A DNA stretch of 64,000 bases from Kineosporiaceae bacterium (GCA_016713225.1 JADJPO010000001.1:1178001-1242000); one strand, 5' to 3'. Shown: positions 26,753-35,205, numbered from the stretch's first letter. Numbers and translations: made by a program. The notes: generated by a model from the sequence alone, not told the origin.

Positions 26753-28257
26753 TGGGCGCCGCCGTGACCCGTCCGGTGCTGCGCTCGGACCTGGTGGCCG
26801 CGGCCGACGCGCTGCTGCGGGCCGGTCATCGGCTCGCGGCGATCACCGGTCACCACGATGACACCGGGCTCCGCGTGGCGTACACGTTCACCCGGGCGGG
26901 GCACGTCGAGGAGCTGGTGGTCTCGATGCCGCTGGACGATGCCCGGGTGCCCTCGATCGCCGCGCTGTCCTACCCGGCCGGCCGGTTCGAGCGCGAGGTG
27001 CACGACATGTTCGGCATCGAGCCGGTCGGGCATCCGCTGCCGCAGCGCCTGGTCCTGCACGGGCACTGGCCGCAGGGCTGGCACCCGATGCGGCACGACG
27101 AGCCGGTGCCGCCCGACTTCACCGAGGACGTCGGGTCGTTCCCGTTTCTCGAGGTCGAGGGCACCGGGGTCTACGAGATCCCGGTCGGTCCGGTGCACGC
27201 CGGCCTGATCGAACCCGGGCACTTCCGGTTCTCGGTCGTCGGCGAGACCATCCTGCGCATGAAGGCGCGGCTGTGGTTCGTGCACCGCGGCGTCGAGAAG
27301 CTGTTCGAGGGCGAGCCGGTGGAGGCCGCGATCCCGCTGGCCGAGCGGATCAGCGGTGACACCGCGGTCGGGCATGCTCTGGCCCTGCTCACCGCGATCG
27401 AGGACGCCGCGGGTCTGACGGTGGACGACGAGGCGCGTCGGGTGCGTGCCGTGCTGCTCGAACTCGAGCGGATGTACAACCACGTCGCCGACCTGGGGGC
27501 GCTGGCCACCGACGTCGGGTTCGGCATCGCCGGGGTGCATGCCCAGCGGCTGCGGGAGCGGTTGCTGCGGCTCAACCGCACGATCACCGGGCACCGGCTG
27601 CTGCGTGGTGGGCTGTTCCTGGGTGGTGCGCGGCTGCTCGCCCTGCCGTCGGTCGCCGAGATCGCCTCCGTCGCAAGCGAGATCGAACAGCTGGCCGACG
27701 TCACCCTGGGGCAGACGGTGGTGCTCGACCGGTTCACCGCCACGGCGGTGCTGACCCGTGAGCAGGCCGAACAGTTGGGCACCCTGGGCTGTGTGGCCCG
27801 GGCCAGTGGGCTGGACGCCGATGCCCGGCGCGACCACCCGATCGCCGACCTCGGGCCACGGTTCGAGGTGGTCACCGAGCACGGTGGTGATGTGCTGGCG
27901 CGCTACCGGGTGCGGCGACGCGAGGCCGCGGTGAGCGCCGCAGTGATCACCGATCTGCTGGGTGAGCTCGCGTCGTCCGGGTCGGGTGCGTCGGCGGGCG
28001 GGCCGCAGGCCGTTCCCGCCGTGGCCGAGCGCCTCGGTCCACCCCGCTCGGGGGTGGGACTGGTCGAGGGTTGGCGCGGCACGATCTGTCACCGGGTCGA
28101 GCTGCGGCCCGACGGTCGGTTGAGCCGGGTGCGGATCGTGGACCCCTCGTTCCTGAACTGGCCCGCCCTCCCGGTCGCCCTGGCCGACACGATCGTTCCC
28201 GACTTCCCGTTGGCCAACAAGAGCTTCAACCAGTCCTACGCCGGCAACGACCTCTGA
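26752..28257 (+). CDS. Ehr complex large subunit (NuoC-NuoD fusion, nickel site lost)
   Basis: A 501-residue fusion of a NuoC-like N-terminus (residues 1-150, with YPAGRFEREVHDMFGIEPVG) and a NuoD/HycE-like large subunit, matching Mtb Rv0087. In group 4 [NiFe] hydrogenases nickel is bound by RxCGxC and DPCxxC. Here these read R199-I-S-G-D-T and D464-P-S-F-L-N, so Ser201, Thr204, Ser466 and Asn469 replace all four cysteines. It therefore cannot be a nickel hydrogenase. The second half otherwise keeps the fold (VHRGVEKLFEG, LERMYNHVADLG, GGLFLGG). Its partner reaction, perhaps with quinone or ferredoxin, is unknown. Confidence 0.9.
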   Translation: MGAAVTRPVLRSDLVAAADALLRAGHRLAAITGHHDDTGLRVAYTFTRAGHVEELVVSMPLDDARVPSIAALSYPAGRFEREVHDMFGIEPVGHPLPQRLVLHGHWPQGWHPMRHDEPVPPDFTEDVGSFPFLEVEGTGVYEIPVGPVHAGLIEPGHFRFSVVGETILRMKARLWFVHRGVEKLFEGEPVEAAIPLAERISGDTAVGHALALLTAIEDAAGLTVDDEARRVRAVLLELERMYNHVADLGALATDVGFGIAGVHAQRLRERLLRLNRTITGHRLLRGGLFLGGARLLALPSVAEIASVASEIEQLADVTLGQTVVLDRFTATAVLTREQAEQLGTLGCVARASGLDADARRDHPIADLGPRFEVVTEHGGDVLARYRVRRREAAVSAAVITDLLGELASSGSGASAGGPQAVPAVAERLGPPRSGVGLVEGWRGTICHRVELRPDGRLSRVRIVDPSFLNWPALPVALADTIVPDFPLANKSFNQSYAGNDL

Positions 28258-28262
28258 CCGCG

Positions 28263-28318
28263 GTGATCAGGCAATCCGTGCACATCGATATATCTTTGTG
28301 CACGGATTGCATGATCAC
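28263..28318. repeat. Family B palindrome, copy B1 (terminator-like)
   Basis: Arms GTGATCAGGCAATCCGTGCAC (28263-28283) and its inverted copy (28298-28318) match at 20 of 21 positions around a 14-base AT-rich loop. It begins six bases after the Ehr large-subunit stop, so it may terminate the operon. Confidence 0.75.
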
Positions 28319-28405
28319 GGGGGTGGGGAGTGGGTTTCCCCCTGAGGCCACACTGTGTGGGACCACACTGGGCGGGTGGCCAAGGTCGATGAAGGTGGCG
28401 AAGGT

Positions 28406-29125
28406 GTGAGCTCTCCGATGACTCCCGGCGAACCGGACGGAACGATCGACTACGCCGCGCAGCGGGTCGACTATCGAGAACCGCAGCTGCTCGAGACAGA
28501 TCTCCTGCCCACGCCGCTCGACCAGTTCGAGGCGTGGTTCGCCCAGGCCCAGACGTTCGGTGTGGTCGAACCCAATGCCATGGTGCTGGCGACGGCGGGG
28601 CTCGGCGAGGCGGGGCCGGTGACACGCACCGTGTTGCTCAAGCAGGCCGACCCGCGCGGCTTCGTGTTCTACACCAACTACGGCTCGCGCAAGGCCGCCG
28701 ATCTGGAGGCCACCGGCCGGGGGGCGATCACCTTCCCGTGGCACCCGATGGGCCGGCAGGTGAACGTGATCGGTATGGCCGAACGGGTGGCCGTCGAGGA
28801 GTCGCGCGCCTACTTCGTCAGCCGGCCCTGGTCCTCGCGCATCGGGGCCTGGGCGAGCCGGCAGTCGGCGGAGACGTCGGGGCGGCACGAGCTCGAGGCG
28901 CGGTGGGCCGAGCACTCGGCTCGGTGGCCCGATCACGGCACCCCGGACGACGTGCCGATGCCGGAGCACTGGGGTGGCTACCTGATCCGGCCGACCGAGA
29001 TCGAGTTCTGGCAGGGGCGACCATCCCGGTTGCACGACCGGTTGGCCTACCTGCCCGTCACCCCGAGTGCGTTGCCGGCCCTGGACGACGCCGCCGCCTG
29101 GCGCGTCCTCCGGCGCCAACCCTGA
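28406..29125 (+). CDS. pdxH: Pyridoxamine 5'-phosphate oxidase
   Basis: A 239-residue FMN enzyme that oxidises pyridoxine or pyridoxamine phosphate to PLP. Conserved blocks: YREPQLLETDLLPTPLDQFE, TRTVLLKQADPRGFVFYTNY, GRGAITFPWHPMGRQVNV, SRIGAWASRQS and the closing IEFWQGRPSRLHDR with the substrate-binding Arg/His. GTG at 28406 after GAAGGTGG is chosen; ATG at 28418 is a possible alternative. Monocistronic or weakly linked to sixA 34 bases downstream. Confidence 0.92.
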   Translation: MSSPMTPGEPDGTIDYAAQRVDYREPQLLETDLLPTPLDQFEAWFAQAQTFGVVEPNAMVLATAGLGEAGPVTRTVLLKQADPRGFVFYTNYGSRKAADLEATGRGAITFPWHPMGRQVNVIGMAERVAVEESRAYFVSRPWSSRIGAWASRQSAETSGRHELEARWAEHSARWPDHGTPDDVPMPEHWGGYLIRPTEIEFWQGRPSRLHDRLAYLPVTPSALPALDDAAAWRVLRRQP

Positions 29126-29159
29126 CGGCGATCGTGAGCCGGGGGTGCAGAATGCCCGG

Positions 29160-29648
29160 GTGCGAACCCTGCTGGTGCTGCGTCACGCTCAGACCGAGGC
29201 CACCCGCCCCGGCTCGACCGATCACGCCCGCCGGCTGACCGCTGCCGGTCTGGCCGAGGCTGCCGCGGTGGGTGACCACCTGCGCAGCACCGGCACCGGC
29301 GTCGGGCTGGCGCTGTGTTCCTCGGCGACCCGGGCGCAGCAGACCCTGGCCGCGCTGGGAGTGGACTGCCCCACCGAGATCACCGGCGAGCTCTACAACG
29401 CCGGCGGCGACCGGATCCTGGCGGCGTTGCGCGAGGTGCCGGACGACGTCCGCGGCGTGATCGTGGTCGCTCACGCCCCCGGGTTGCCGGGGCTCGTGTA
29501 CGAACTGGCCGACCCGGAGACGTCCGATCCGCAGGCTCTTGCCGTATTGGAAACACAGTTCCCGCCGGCCACCCTGGCGACATTGCAGCTGACCGATGAC
29601 TGGGCTCACCTGCGACAGGCCACACTCACCGAGTTGCGCCTGCCGTGA
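29160..29648 (+). CDS. sixA: SixA-type phosphohistidine phosphatase (histidine phosphatase superfamily)
   Basis: A 162-residue member of the branch-2 histidine phosphatase superfamily. The phospho-acceptor motif is LLVLRHAQTEATRP (RHA), with a second pair of basic residues around CSSATRAQQTL and the late VVAHAPGL. SixA dephosphorylates phosphohistidine in HPt domains or PTS proteins; in actinomycetes the substrate is not established. Start is GTG at 29160. Confidence 0.82.
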   Translation: MRTLLVLRHAQTEATRPGSTDHARRLTAAGLAEAAAVGDHLRSTGTGVGLALCSSATRAQQTLAALGVDCPTEITGELYNAGGDRILAALREVPDDVRGVIVVAHAPGLPGLVYELADPETSDPQALAVLETQFPPATLATLQLTDDWAHLRQATLTELRLP

Positions 29649-29753
29649 CCGGTGCCCGGTGGAGCATCACAGTTCCCGGTGATCTTCCGGATCCAAACCA
29701 TCCGGAACGCCATGATCGAGGCCTCGTTCTGAGCCACAGTGGAGGGCATGAGG

Positions 29754-30248
29754 GTGAGTGACGTCGAGGACCGCGAGGCCGAATCGGGCGAGACGCCGCG
29801 GTCGGGCCGAGAGGCCCGCCGCAAGTACTGGGTCGATCTCGCCCTCTTCGCCGCGTGGATGGTGGCAGCCGTCCCCGGGGCGACCGGGGTGCCGCTGCAC
29901 GAGTGGATCGCGGTGGGCATCATCGCCGTGCTGCTCACCCACGTGGTCATGCACTGGACCTGGGTGGTGCGCCACCTGAGCCGGTTGCGGGTCCGCACCC
30001 AGAATCAGCTCAGCCGATTGGTGGATCTGGCGATGTGGACGCTGGCCACCTCCGTAATGCTCTCGGGGCTGGTGATCAGCGAGGCGGCGCTGCCGGCCCT
30101 GGGGATCGACGTCCAGCAGACGACCCTGTGGATGCGGGTGCACTCGTTGTCCTCGATGTTGTTGCTGGTAGTGCTCGCCGTGCACGTGCTCTCGCACCTG
30201 GACTGGGTGCTCGCGCAGACCCGCGCCCTGATCCGGCGGGGGCGATGA
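29754..30248 (+). CDS. DUF4405 cytochrome b561-like membrane protein
   Basis: A 164-residue protein with four hydrophobic helices and a His pattern suited to haem b: THVVMHWTWVVRHL, RVHSLSSMLLLVVLAVHVLSHLDWV. This is the DUF4405 arrangement, a small cytochrome b561-like fold. GGAGGG at 29741-29746 fits GTG 29754 best; ATG 29748 is too close to it. The next gene overlaps by four bases. It could move electrons within the membrane, but no redox partner is adjacent. Confidence 0.68.
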   Translation: MSDVEDREAESGETPRSGREARRKYWVDLALFAAWMVAAVPGATGVPLHEWIAVGIIAVLLTHVVMHWTWVVRHLSRLRVRTQNQLSRLVDLAMWTLATSVMLSGLVISEAALPALGIDVQQTTLWMRVHSLSSMLLLVVLAVHVLSHLDWVLAQTRALIRRGR

Positions 30249-30514
30249 TGCGCGCGCTCGGCCGGGCGGCGCTCGTCCTGGTGGCCTCGACGGTTCTGGG
30301 CCTGGGGCTGTGGTTCGTCGCCGACCGCGTCGGCCGGCCGACGCCCCGCCCCATGGTGCCCGGTCTGGACCAGCCGGCACTCATCGGGCTCCAGCACACG
30401 ATGCAGTTCCTGGTCGTGGGCAGCGTGCTGTGGGTGATCCTCTGGGCGGTGTTGCGGGTCTTCGGGGTGGGCTTCGGTACCGGTCGTCCACGACGGCGCC
30501 GCGCCACCCGGTGA
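30245..30514 (+). CDS. Small two-helix membrane protein
   Basis: An 89-residue protein with two hydrophobic segments (ALVLVASTVLGLGLWFVA and MQFLVVGSVLWVILWAVL) and a very basic C-terminus (RPRRRRATR). It begins at ATG overlapping the DUF4405 stop, so the pair is likely co-expressed and may form one complex. No family recognised. Confidence 0.62.
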   Translation: MMRALGRAALVLVASTVLGLGLWFVADRVGRPTPRPMVPGLDQPALIGLQHTMQFLVVGSVLWVILWAVLRVFGVGFGTGRPRRRRATR

Positions 30515-30542
30515 TCGCAGGCAGGTTGGTCCGGGCAGGTGA

Positions 30543-30804
30543 CAGCCCGTGGGCTACTCGATGCCTGGGCACCGAGCGCGTCGCGCTGGACGATGCGCGA
30601 CTCCCACGGGCTGCGGTGACTGCCTGGTCGTCGCCGGCCACTGGCCGACGGCGGCCCCTGCCGGGATACCCGGGACTGGGGCAGTCCGTCCGGTAGTGCT
30701 GCGGCTAGCGGACAGCCACCTCACGCGTCCAGTGAATATCCAACTCCGGACCACCTCCTTTCCCGTGTACCGGGGAACCTACGACGCCGTCGCGCCGTGC
30801 GCAA
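30543..30804 (-). ncRNA. Candidate structured RNA with 12-codon ORF and extended Shine-Dalgarno
   Basis: The 320-bp gap between 30514 and 30835 holds a full small transcription unit on the reverse strand. A promoter reads TTGCGC (30804-30799), 17-bp spacer, TAGGTT (30781-30776). Just downstream GGAAAGGAGGTGGTCC (30764-30749) matches nearly the whole 3' end of 16S rRNA by complementarity. A TTG at 30743 opens MDIHWTREVAVR, ending at 30705. The rest forms nested inverted repeats: 30618-30624 with 30680-30686, and CAGCCCGTGGG (30543-30553) with its exact complement at 30603-30613. I see no longer gene. Identity unknown; it may be a leader-like or independent RNA. Confidence 0.5.
30705..30743 (-). 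CDS. 12-residue ORF within the candidate RNA
   Basis: TTG GAT ATT CAC at 30743 begins a 12-codon frame (MDIHWTREVAVR) with AGGAGG about ten bases upstream, embedded in a 15-base stretch complementary to the 16S rRNA tail. It could encode a leader peptide or simply place a ribosome on the RNA. Confidence 0.4.
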   Translation of the reverse strand: MDIHWTREVAVR

Positions 30805-30834
30805 TGGGGTTGTCGGGTGAGGGTTCTCGGGCGC

Positions 30835-31602
30835 TCAGCCGTTGAAGGCACCCGGGTCGACGACGACCCAGACCTGAGCCGCGACAGCGAGGATCTCGCC
30901 GCGCGATCCGTACAACGTGGTGCGGGTCGGCACGGTGCGTCCCGAACCCTGCCCGGCCAGGCCCCGGACGACGCACCGCTCGCCGATCGCCGGCCGCCGC
31001 TCCACTCGGGCGGTCATGGTGCCCAACACCATCGGTCGGCCGAGCATGTCGGCCGACCATCCGCCGGGGCAGTCCAGTCCGGCCCAGGTGATCGGCAGAT
31101 CGACGTGCCCGGTGCCGTCGTCCAGCGCAGGATGCGGCACCCAGGCCGCGCTCACCGCGCCGTCCGGTGGCTCACCCGGCCCGGGCGCCAGCCGCAGCCC
31201 GTCGCCGTCCTCACGCCCGGTGCCGCAGGCCAGACAGGTGGGGAACGGATGGTCGACGCGGCCCGGATAGCGCGCCGCGGCGTCCAACGCCATCGCGAAC
31301 GCGACCTCGGGGTCGGGGTCGGCCGGTGGCACGGCCGCCAGGGCGTCCTCGGCGTCGGCGGTCCGGATCGCCTCGGCGACCAGCTGGTCACCGTGGTGCA
31401 GGCGCACGCCGGCCCCCGGCGCCGGTGGGGAGAACCGGGTCAGGGTCATCGGTACGTCCAGCGGCGGTGGTGCCGAGAGCCTCACCCGCACCGCGGGGGA
31501 GCCGGTACCCAGGACGGCGGCCAGCGCACCACAGGTCCAGCCGCCGTTGCCGGAGTTGGCCGGTCCGCGAAACCGGTAGGGCACCACGAGCGTGGCCGTC
31601 AT
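30835..31602 (-). CDS. Hotdog-fold thioesterase-like protein
   Basis: A 255-residue protein with the block PTCLACGTGREDGDGLRLAPG, a CxxCG..GDGLRL pattern frequent in actinobacterial thioesterase-like hotdog proteins, followed by a second hotdog-like half (WAGLDCPGGWSADM, RPMVLGTMTARVERRP, GEILAVAAQVWVVVDP). No catalytic assignment is possible. ATG overlaps the photolyase stop by four bases, so it is co-translated with photolyase, which is an odd functional pairing. Confidence 0.65.
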   Translation of the reverse strand: MTATLVVPYRFRGPANSGNGGWTCGALAAVLGTGSPAVRVRLSAPPPLDVPMTLTRFSPPAPGAGVRLHHGDQLVAEAIRTADAEDALAAVPPADPDPEVAFAMALDAAARYPGRVDHPFPTCLACGTGREDGDGLRLAPGPGEPPDGAVSAAWVPHPALDDGTGHVDLPITWAGLDCPGGWSADMLGRPMVLGTMTARVERRPAIGERCVVRGLAGQGSGRTVPTRTTLYGSRGEILAVAAQVWVVVDPGAFNG

Positions 31603-32984
31603 CGGGACTCCTTCAGGGCAGCCAGCCGGGCCAGCGCCTCGGCGCGTTCGTCGGCCAGGTCTATCAGTCGCGGGGGATAGCCCTGGGTGTGGCCTTCGGG
31701 GTACCGCCACGGCTCGTGCGCCCGGGCGCCGTCCAGGTGGGCCAGCTCGGGCACGTACCGGCGGACGTACGTGCCGTCCGGGTCGAACCGCAGGCCCTGG
31801 GTGACCGGGTTGAAGATGCGGAAGTAGGGCGCGGCGTCGGTGCCCGATCCCGCGGTCCACTGCCACCCGTGGCTGTTGCTGGCCAGGTCGCCGTCGCGCA
31901 GGTGACGCATGAAATGCCGTGCGCCGTGCTGCCATTCGATGTGCAGGTGCTTGACCAGGAAGCTGGCCACCACCATCCGCACCCGATTGTGCATCCAGCC
32001 CTCGGCGAGCAGTTGGCGCATCCCGGCGTCCACGAACGGGAACCCGGTGCGGCCCGTGGACCACGCCTGGAGTCGCTGGGCCGTCTCGCCGGCGGCCGGG
32101 TCGTCGGGGTCGTCGTACTGCATGCGGGCATAGGCGGGTCGTAGGTAGCTGCGGGCCGAGTCCGGGTGGTGCCAGAGCACATCGGCGTAGAACTCGCGCC
32201 AGCAGAGCTCGCTGCGGAACATCTCTGCACCGGCGGACGGGTGCCCGGCCAGGTCGGCCAGGAGCGTGCGGGGATGGATCTCGCCGTACTTCAGATGGCC
32301 CGACAGTGCGGAGGTCCCGGCCACCCCCGGCAGATCACGTCGATCGGCGTAGTCACGTAACCCGTTCTCGAGAAACGACTCCCACAGTCGCCGGGCGACC
32401 TGCTCGCCGACCTCGGGCAGGACGGCGCCGCCCAGGTCGGGTTCGGGCGGTAGGTCCTCGCCGTCGAGCCGATGCCAGGACACCTGCGCGGGCCGGGGGG
32501 CGGGGCCGGGCCAGCCGTGGTTCAGCCAGGCGGTCCGGAACGGGGTGAACACCTGGAACGGGGTCCCGCCGCCGGTGAGCAGGGTGCCCGGGCCGATCGC
32601 ATACGGCGTCCCGGTCGCCACCAGCCGGACGTCGTCCGCGTGCAGGGCCCGGGCCACCGCGGTGTCCCGACGGCGTCCGTAGGGGCCGGCGTCCGCGGTG
32701 ATGTGCACGCTGGTGGCGCCGGCCTCGCGGGCGACGGCCGGCACGACCTCGACCGGATCGCCGTGGCGGATCAGCAGCGCCCCGCCGGTGGCCACCGACA
32801 GCGCACGCAGCGAGCGCACCAGCCAGGCCCTCCGAGTCGCTCCCGCGGGATCCCACAGCGCGGGGTCGACCACGAACAGCAGGACGACGCGTGCGCGGTC
32901 GTCGTCCGGACCGGCCGCGGCCAGGAGCGCCGGATGGTCGCTCAGCCGCAGGTCGCGGCGCAGCCACATCACCGTGGTGGTCAC
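31599..32984 (-). CDS. phr: Deoxyribodipyrimidine photo-lyase
   Basis: A 461-residue cryptochrome/photolyase-family protein. The N-terminal alpha/beta domain (MWLRRDLRLSDHPALL) may bind an antenna chromophore; the C-terminal FAD domain has LCWREFYADVLWHHP, TGFPFVDAGMRQLLAEGWMHN, HWQW-like (SNSHGWQWTAGSGTDAAPYF) and FNPVTQG. This composition fits a class I CPD photolyase, which repairs UV pyrimidine dimers using light. The GTG start at 32984 follows GAGGA. Divergent from ideR. Confidence 0.9.
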   Translation of the reverse strand: MTTTVMWLRRDLRLSDHPALLAAAGPDDDRARVVLLFVVDPALWDPAGATRRAWLVRSLRALSVATGGALLIRHGDPVEVVPAVAREAGATSVHITADAGPYGRRRDTAVARALHADDVRLVATGTPYAIGPGTLLTGGGTPFQVFTPFRTAWLNHGWPGPAPRPAQVSWHRLDGEDLPPEPDLGGAVLPEVGEQVARRLWESFLENGLRDYADRRDLPGVAGTSALSGHLKYGEIHPRTLLADLAGHPSAGAEMFRSELCWREFYADVLWHHPDSARSYLRPAYARMQYDDPDDPAAGETAQRLQAWSTGRTGFPFVDAGMRQLLAEGWMHNRVRMVVASFLVKHLHIEWQHGARHFMRHLRDGDLASNSHGWQWTAGSGTDAAPYFRIFNPVTQGLRFDPDGTYVRRYVPELAHLDGARAHEPWRYPEGHTQGYPPRLIDLADERAEALARLAALKESR

Positions 32985-33116
32985 CGAGGAGTCCTCACCG
33001 GGTGAGCCTAACCATGGCCTCCTCGGACCACCCCCGGGACGGCGCGCGAGCCCCGCCCGGACAACCCTGGGGGCGTGCGGTGTCGGCACGGGCTCAGATC
33101 CGGGAGAATCCCTCGG

Positions 33117-33824
33117 GTGAGCGATCTGATCGACACCACGGAGATGTACCTGCGCACCATCTTCGAGTTGGAGGAAGAGGGTGTCGTACCCCTGCGCGCG
33201 CGGATCGCCGAGCGCATCGGGCATTCCGGTCCCACGGTGTCGCAGACGGTGGCCCGCATGGAACGCGATGGCCTGCTGCACGTATCGGGTGACCGGCATC
33301 TGGAACTCACCGATGACGGACGCCTCAAGGCGACGCGGGTGATGCGCAAGCATCGGCTGGCCGAGCGCCTGCTGCTCGATGTGATCGGCCTCGACTGGGA
33401 ACTCGTGCACGACGAGGCCTGCCGCTGGGAGCACGTGATGAGCGAGCAGGTCGAGCGCAAGCTGCTCGGGTTGCTCGCCGGGCCCTACGAGTCGCCCTAC
33501 GGCAACCCCATTCCCGGTCTGGACGAGTTGGGCGGTGAGGTCTCGGCGGTGACGGCGCCGGTGCGACCGCTCTCGGAGGCGATCGCGGATGCCCCGGCGG
33601 CGAGCGGTGGTACCGCGGCGTTTCCGCTGCTGGTGCGCCGGTTGGGCGAGCCGTTGCAGGGCGATCACGACCTGCTGGCGGCGCTCTTCGAGGTCGGGTG
33701 CCGACCCGGTCGGCGTGTCGCCGCGGAGCGCTCCGGATCATCGATCCGTGTTCGAACCGCCAGTGGTGAGCTCGATCTGACCCTCACCGTTGCACAGTAC
33801 GTGTTCGTCGAGACGACCGGCTGA
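33117..33824 (+). CDS. ideR: Iron-dependent regulator, DtxR/IdeR family
   Basis: A 235-residue metal-dependent repressor with winged helix (RIAERIGHSGPTVSQTVARM), dimerisation domain and C-terminal SH3-like domain. With the GTG start at 33117 the metal ligands fall on IdeR numbering: M10, H79, E83, H98, C102, E105 and H106 are all present, which also supports the start. It represses siderophore and iron-uptake genes when Fe(II) is replete. No IdeR target operon is visible nearby. Confidence 0.92.
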   Translation: MSDLIDTTEMYLRTIFELEEEGVVPLRARIAERIGHSGPTVSQTVARMERDGLLHVSGDRHLELTDDGRLKATRVMRKHRLAERLLLDVIGLDWELVHDEACRWEHVMSEQVERKLLGLLAGPYESPYGNPIPGLDELGGEVSAVTAPVRPLSEAIADAPAASGGTAAFPLLVRRLGEPLQGDHDLLAALFEVGCRPGRRVAAERSGSSIRVRTASGELDLTLTVAQYVFVETTG

Positions 33825-33894
33825 ATCCTCCTTACACCCTGTGACGACATTGCGCCGTGTCATCTACGACACGCCGTGTCGTGGTTATCGATAT

Positions 33895-33924
33895 GTGACA
33901 TTGCCCTGGCCCCTCGGGTAGCGT
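33895..33924 (+). promoter_or_regulatory. Promoter of the riboswitch-NlpC/P60 unit
   Basis: GTGACA (33895-33900) and TAGCGT (33919-33924) are separated by 18 bases and lie about 40 bases ahead of the riboswitch. Confidence 0.45.
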
Positions 33925-33962
33925 GCGACTCGCCTTCCCCTCCAGGGGACAGGCCTCCGGGC

Positions 33963-34190
33963 GGACGCCGAGCTCTGCCACCGACCGGAGTGGTCGACAA
34001 CCGCTGGCAGAGGCGGGGGACCCACTTCCGGGGTCTCGGGATCGAGCCGTGAGGTGAGATCGCACGCCGAGACTCCTCGGGGTGAAGCCGCGGGCAGCTG
34101 ACCGCACGCCGTCAAAGGTGGTGTGGCGCAGCGATCCGCGGCCGGGTGACTTCTCCCACCCGAACCCGACAGCTCACTTCGTAGGCGTCC
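33963..34190 (+). promoter_or_regulatory. c-di-AMP riboswitch (ydaO-yuaA type)
   Basis: The leader holds the conserved ydaO blocks: GACGCCGAGCTCTGCC, GGCAGAGGCGGGGGACCCA, GGGTGAAGCCGCGGGCAG and CCGAACCCGACAGCTCAC..TCGTAGGCG. P1 closes perfectly as GGACGCC (33963-33969) with GGCGTCC (34184-34190). P1 ends directly before the GGAGAGG Shine-Dalgarno (34191-34197). This class senses cyclic di-AMP and in actinomycetes often controls cell-wall hydrolases, as here. Confidence 0.9.
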
Positions 34191-34203
34191 GGAGAGGTAT
34201 CCC

Positions 34204-35205
34204 GTGACCGACCGTGCCACGGCGCGCCATCGCGCGTCTTCGAGGGCGACAACGCCCTGGACCACGCTCAGCACCGGCATCACTCAGATCGTGGGTGATC
34301 GCGCCGAGAACCTCACTCGAGGCGGGGCGGCGATCGCCGTCTCCTCGGGTCTGGTGGCCACGATGGCCCTTCCGGCCCACGCCATCCAGGCGCAGGTACT
34401 CGATGCCCCCCGTGCCGGAGGGTTGGCAGCGTTGGCCGCCAACCTCAGCGGTGCGCTCGAGTCCGCCACGCTCTCGGCGAACCTGGCGGGCAACACGGCC
34501 GCCGTCGGTGTCGGTGGGCGTCTGCAGACGCTGCCCCTCACCGCCCCTGCCACTGGCACGGTCGTCTTCGACGAGGGTGAGCTCACCGGTACGGCGCCGG
34601 CGTCGAGTCGCGCCGAGGTCAAGGCGCGCCGCGCTGCGCTGACCCAGAAGGTCGCCAGGGACGGTGCCGCCGTCGCCGCGCCGCGCCCCACCCCGGCACC
34701 CGATTCCGAGAGCCCGGCTGGCGTTCGGCCCGCAGCCTCGGAGCCCGCCACGGCGAAGCCCGCTGCCAAGCCGGCCACCAAGCCCGCGGCCAAGCCGGCC
34801 ACCAAACCCGCCACCAAGCCGGCCACGAAGGCCGTCACGGTGGTTCAGGGCGCCCGGGGTTCGGCCGTCGTGTCCCTGGCCTCGCGCTACATCGGCGTGA
34901 TGTACCGGATGGGTGGCACCACGCCGTCCGGCTTCGACTGTTCCGGCCTGGTGCAGTACGTGTACAAGCAGGCGGGCATCAGCCTGCCGCGCACCGCGCA
35001 GGCCCAGATGAACGCCACCACGCCGATCGCGCCATCGCAGGCCCAGGCCGGCGACCTGGTGTTCTTCGTGAGCGGGGGGTACGCCTACCACGTGGGCATC
35101 GTGACCTCCGGCGGCAAGATGATCGACTCGCCGCGCACCGGCAAGTCGATCTCGCAGCGGGCGATCTTCGCCGGAACCAAGGTCTACCGCCGCGTCACGG
35201 GCTGA
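34204..35205 (+). CDS. Secreted NlpC/P60 (C40) peptidoglycan hydrolase
   Basis: A 333-residue protein with an N-terminal region of RNA-independent length ending in VATMALPAHA, a likely signal cleavage area, then a long Ala/Pro/Lys linker with PATKPAAKPA repeats. The C-terminal 110 residues form the NlpC/P60 domain: GTTPSGFDCSGLVQYVYKQ (nucleophile Cys), YAYHVGIVTSG (His) and the following DSPRTG. It should cut gamma-D-glutamyl-mDAP cross-links. Start GTG with GGAGAGG. Controlled by the c-di-AMP riboswitch; expression would thus follow cell-wall or osmotic state. Confidence 0.92.
   Translation: MTDRATARHRASSRATTPWTTLSTGITQIVGDRAENLTRGGAAIAVSSGLVATMALPAHAIQAQVLDAPRAGGLAALAANLSGALESATLSANLAGNTAAVGVGGRLQTLPLTAPATGTVVFDEGELTGTAPASSRAEVKARRAALTQKVARDGAAVAAPRPTPAPDSESPAGVRPAASEPATAKPAAKPATKPAAKPATKPATKPATKAVTVVQGARGSAVVSLASRYIGVMYRMGGTTPSGFDCSGLVQYVYKQAGISLPRTAQAQMNATTPIAPSQAQAGDLVFFVSGGYAYHVGIVTSGGKMIDSPRTGKSISQRAIFAGTKVYRRVTG

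Noticed and set aside
26167..28092. 641-residue reverse-strand open frame opposite the Ehr genes
   Set aside because: Shadow of two confident membrane-complex genes; no start signal or domain.
26752..28257. True [NiFe] hydrogenase large subunit
   Set aside because: All four nickel-ligand cysteines are replaced, so the hydrogenase call is not tenable.
30549..30845. 98-residue forward open frame
   Set aside because: It is antisense to the candidate RNA, has no ribosome site and low coding character.
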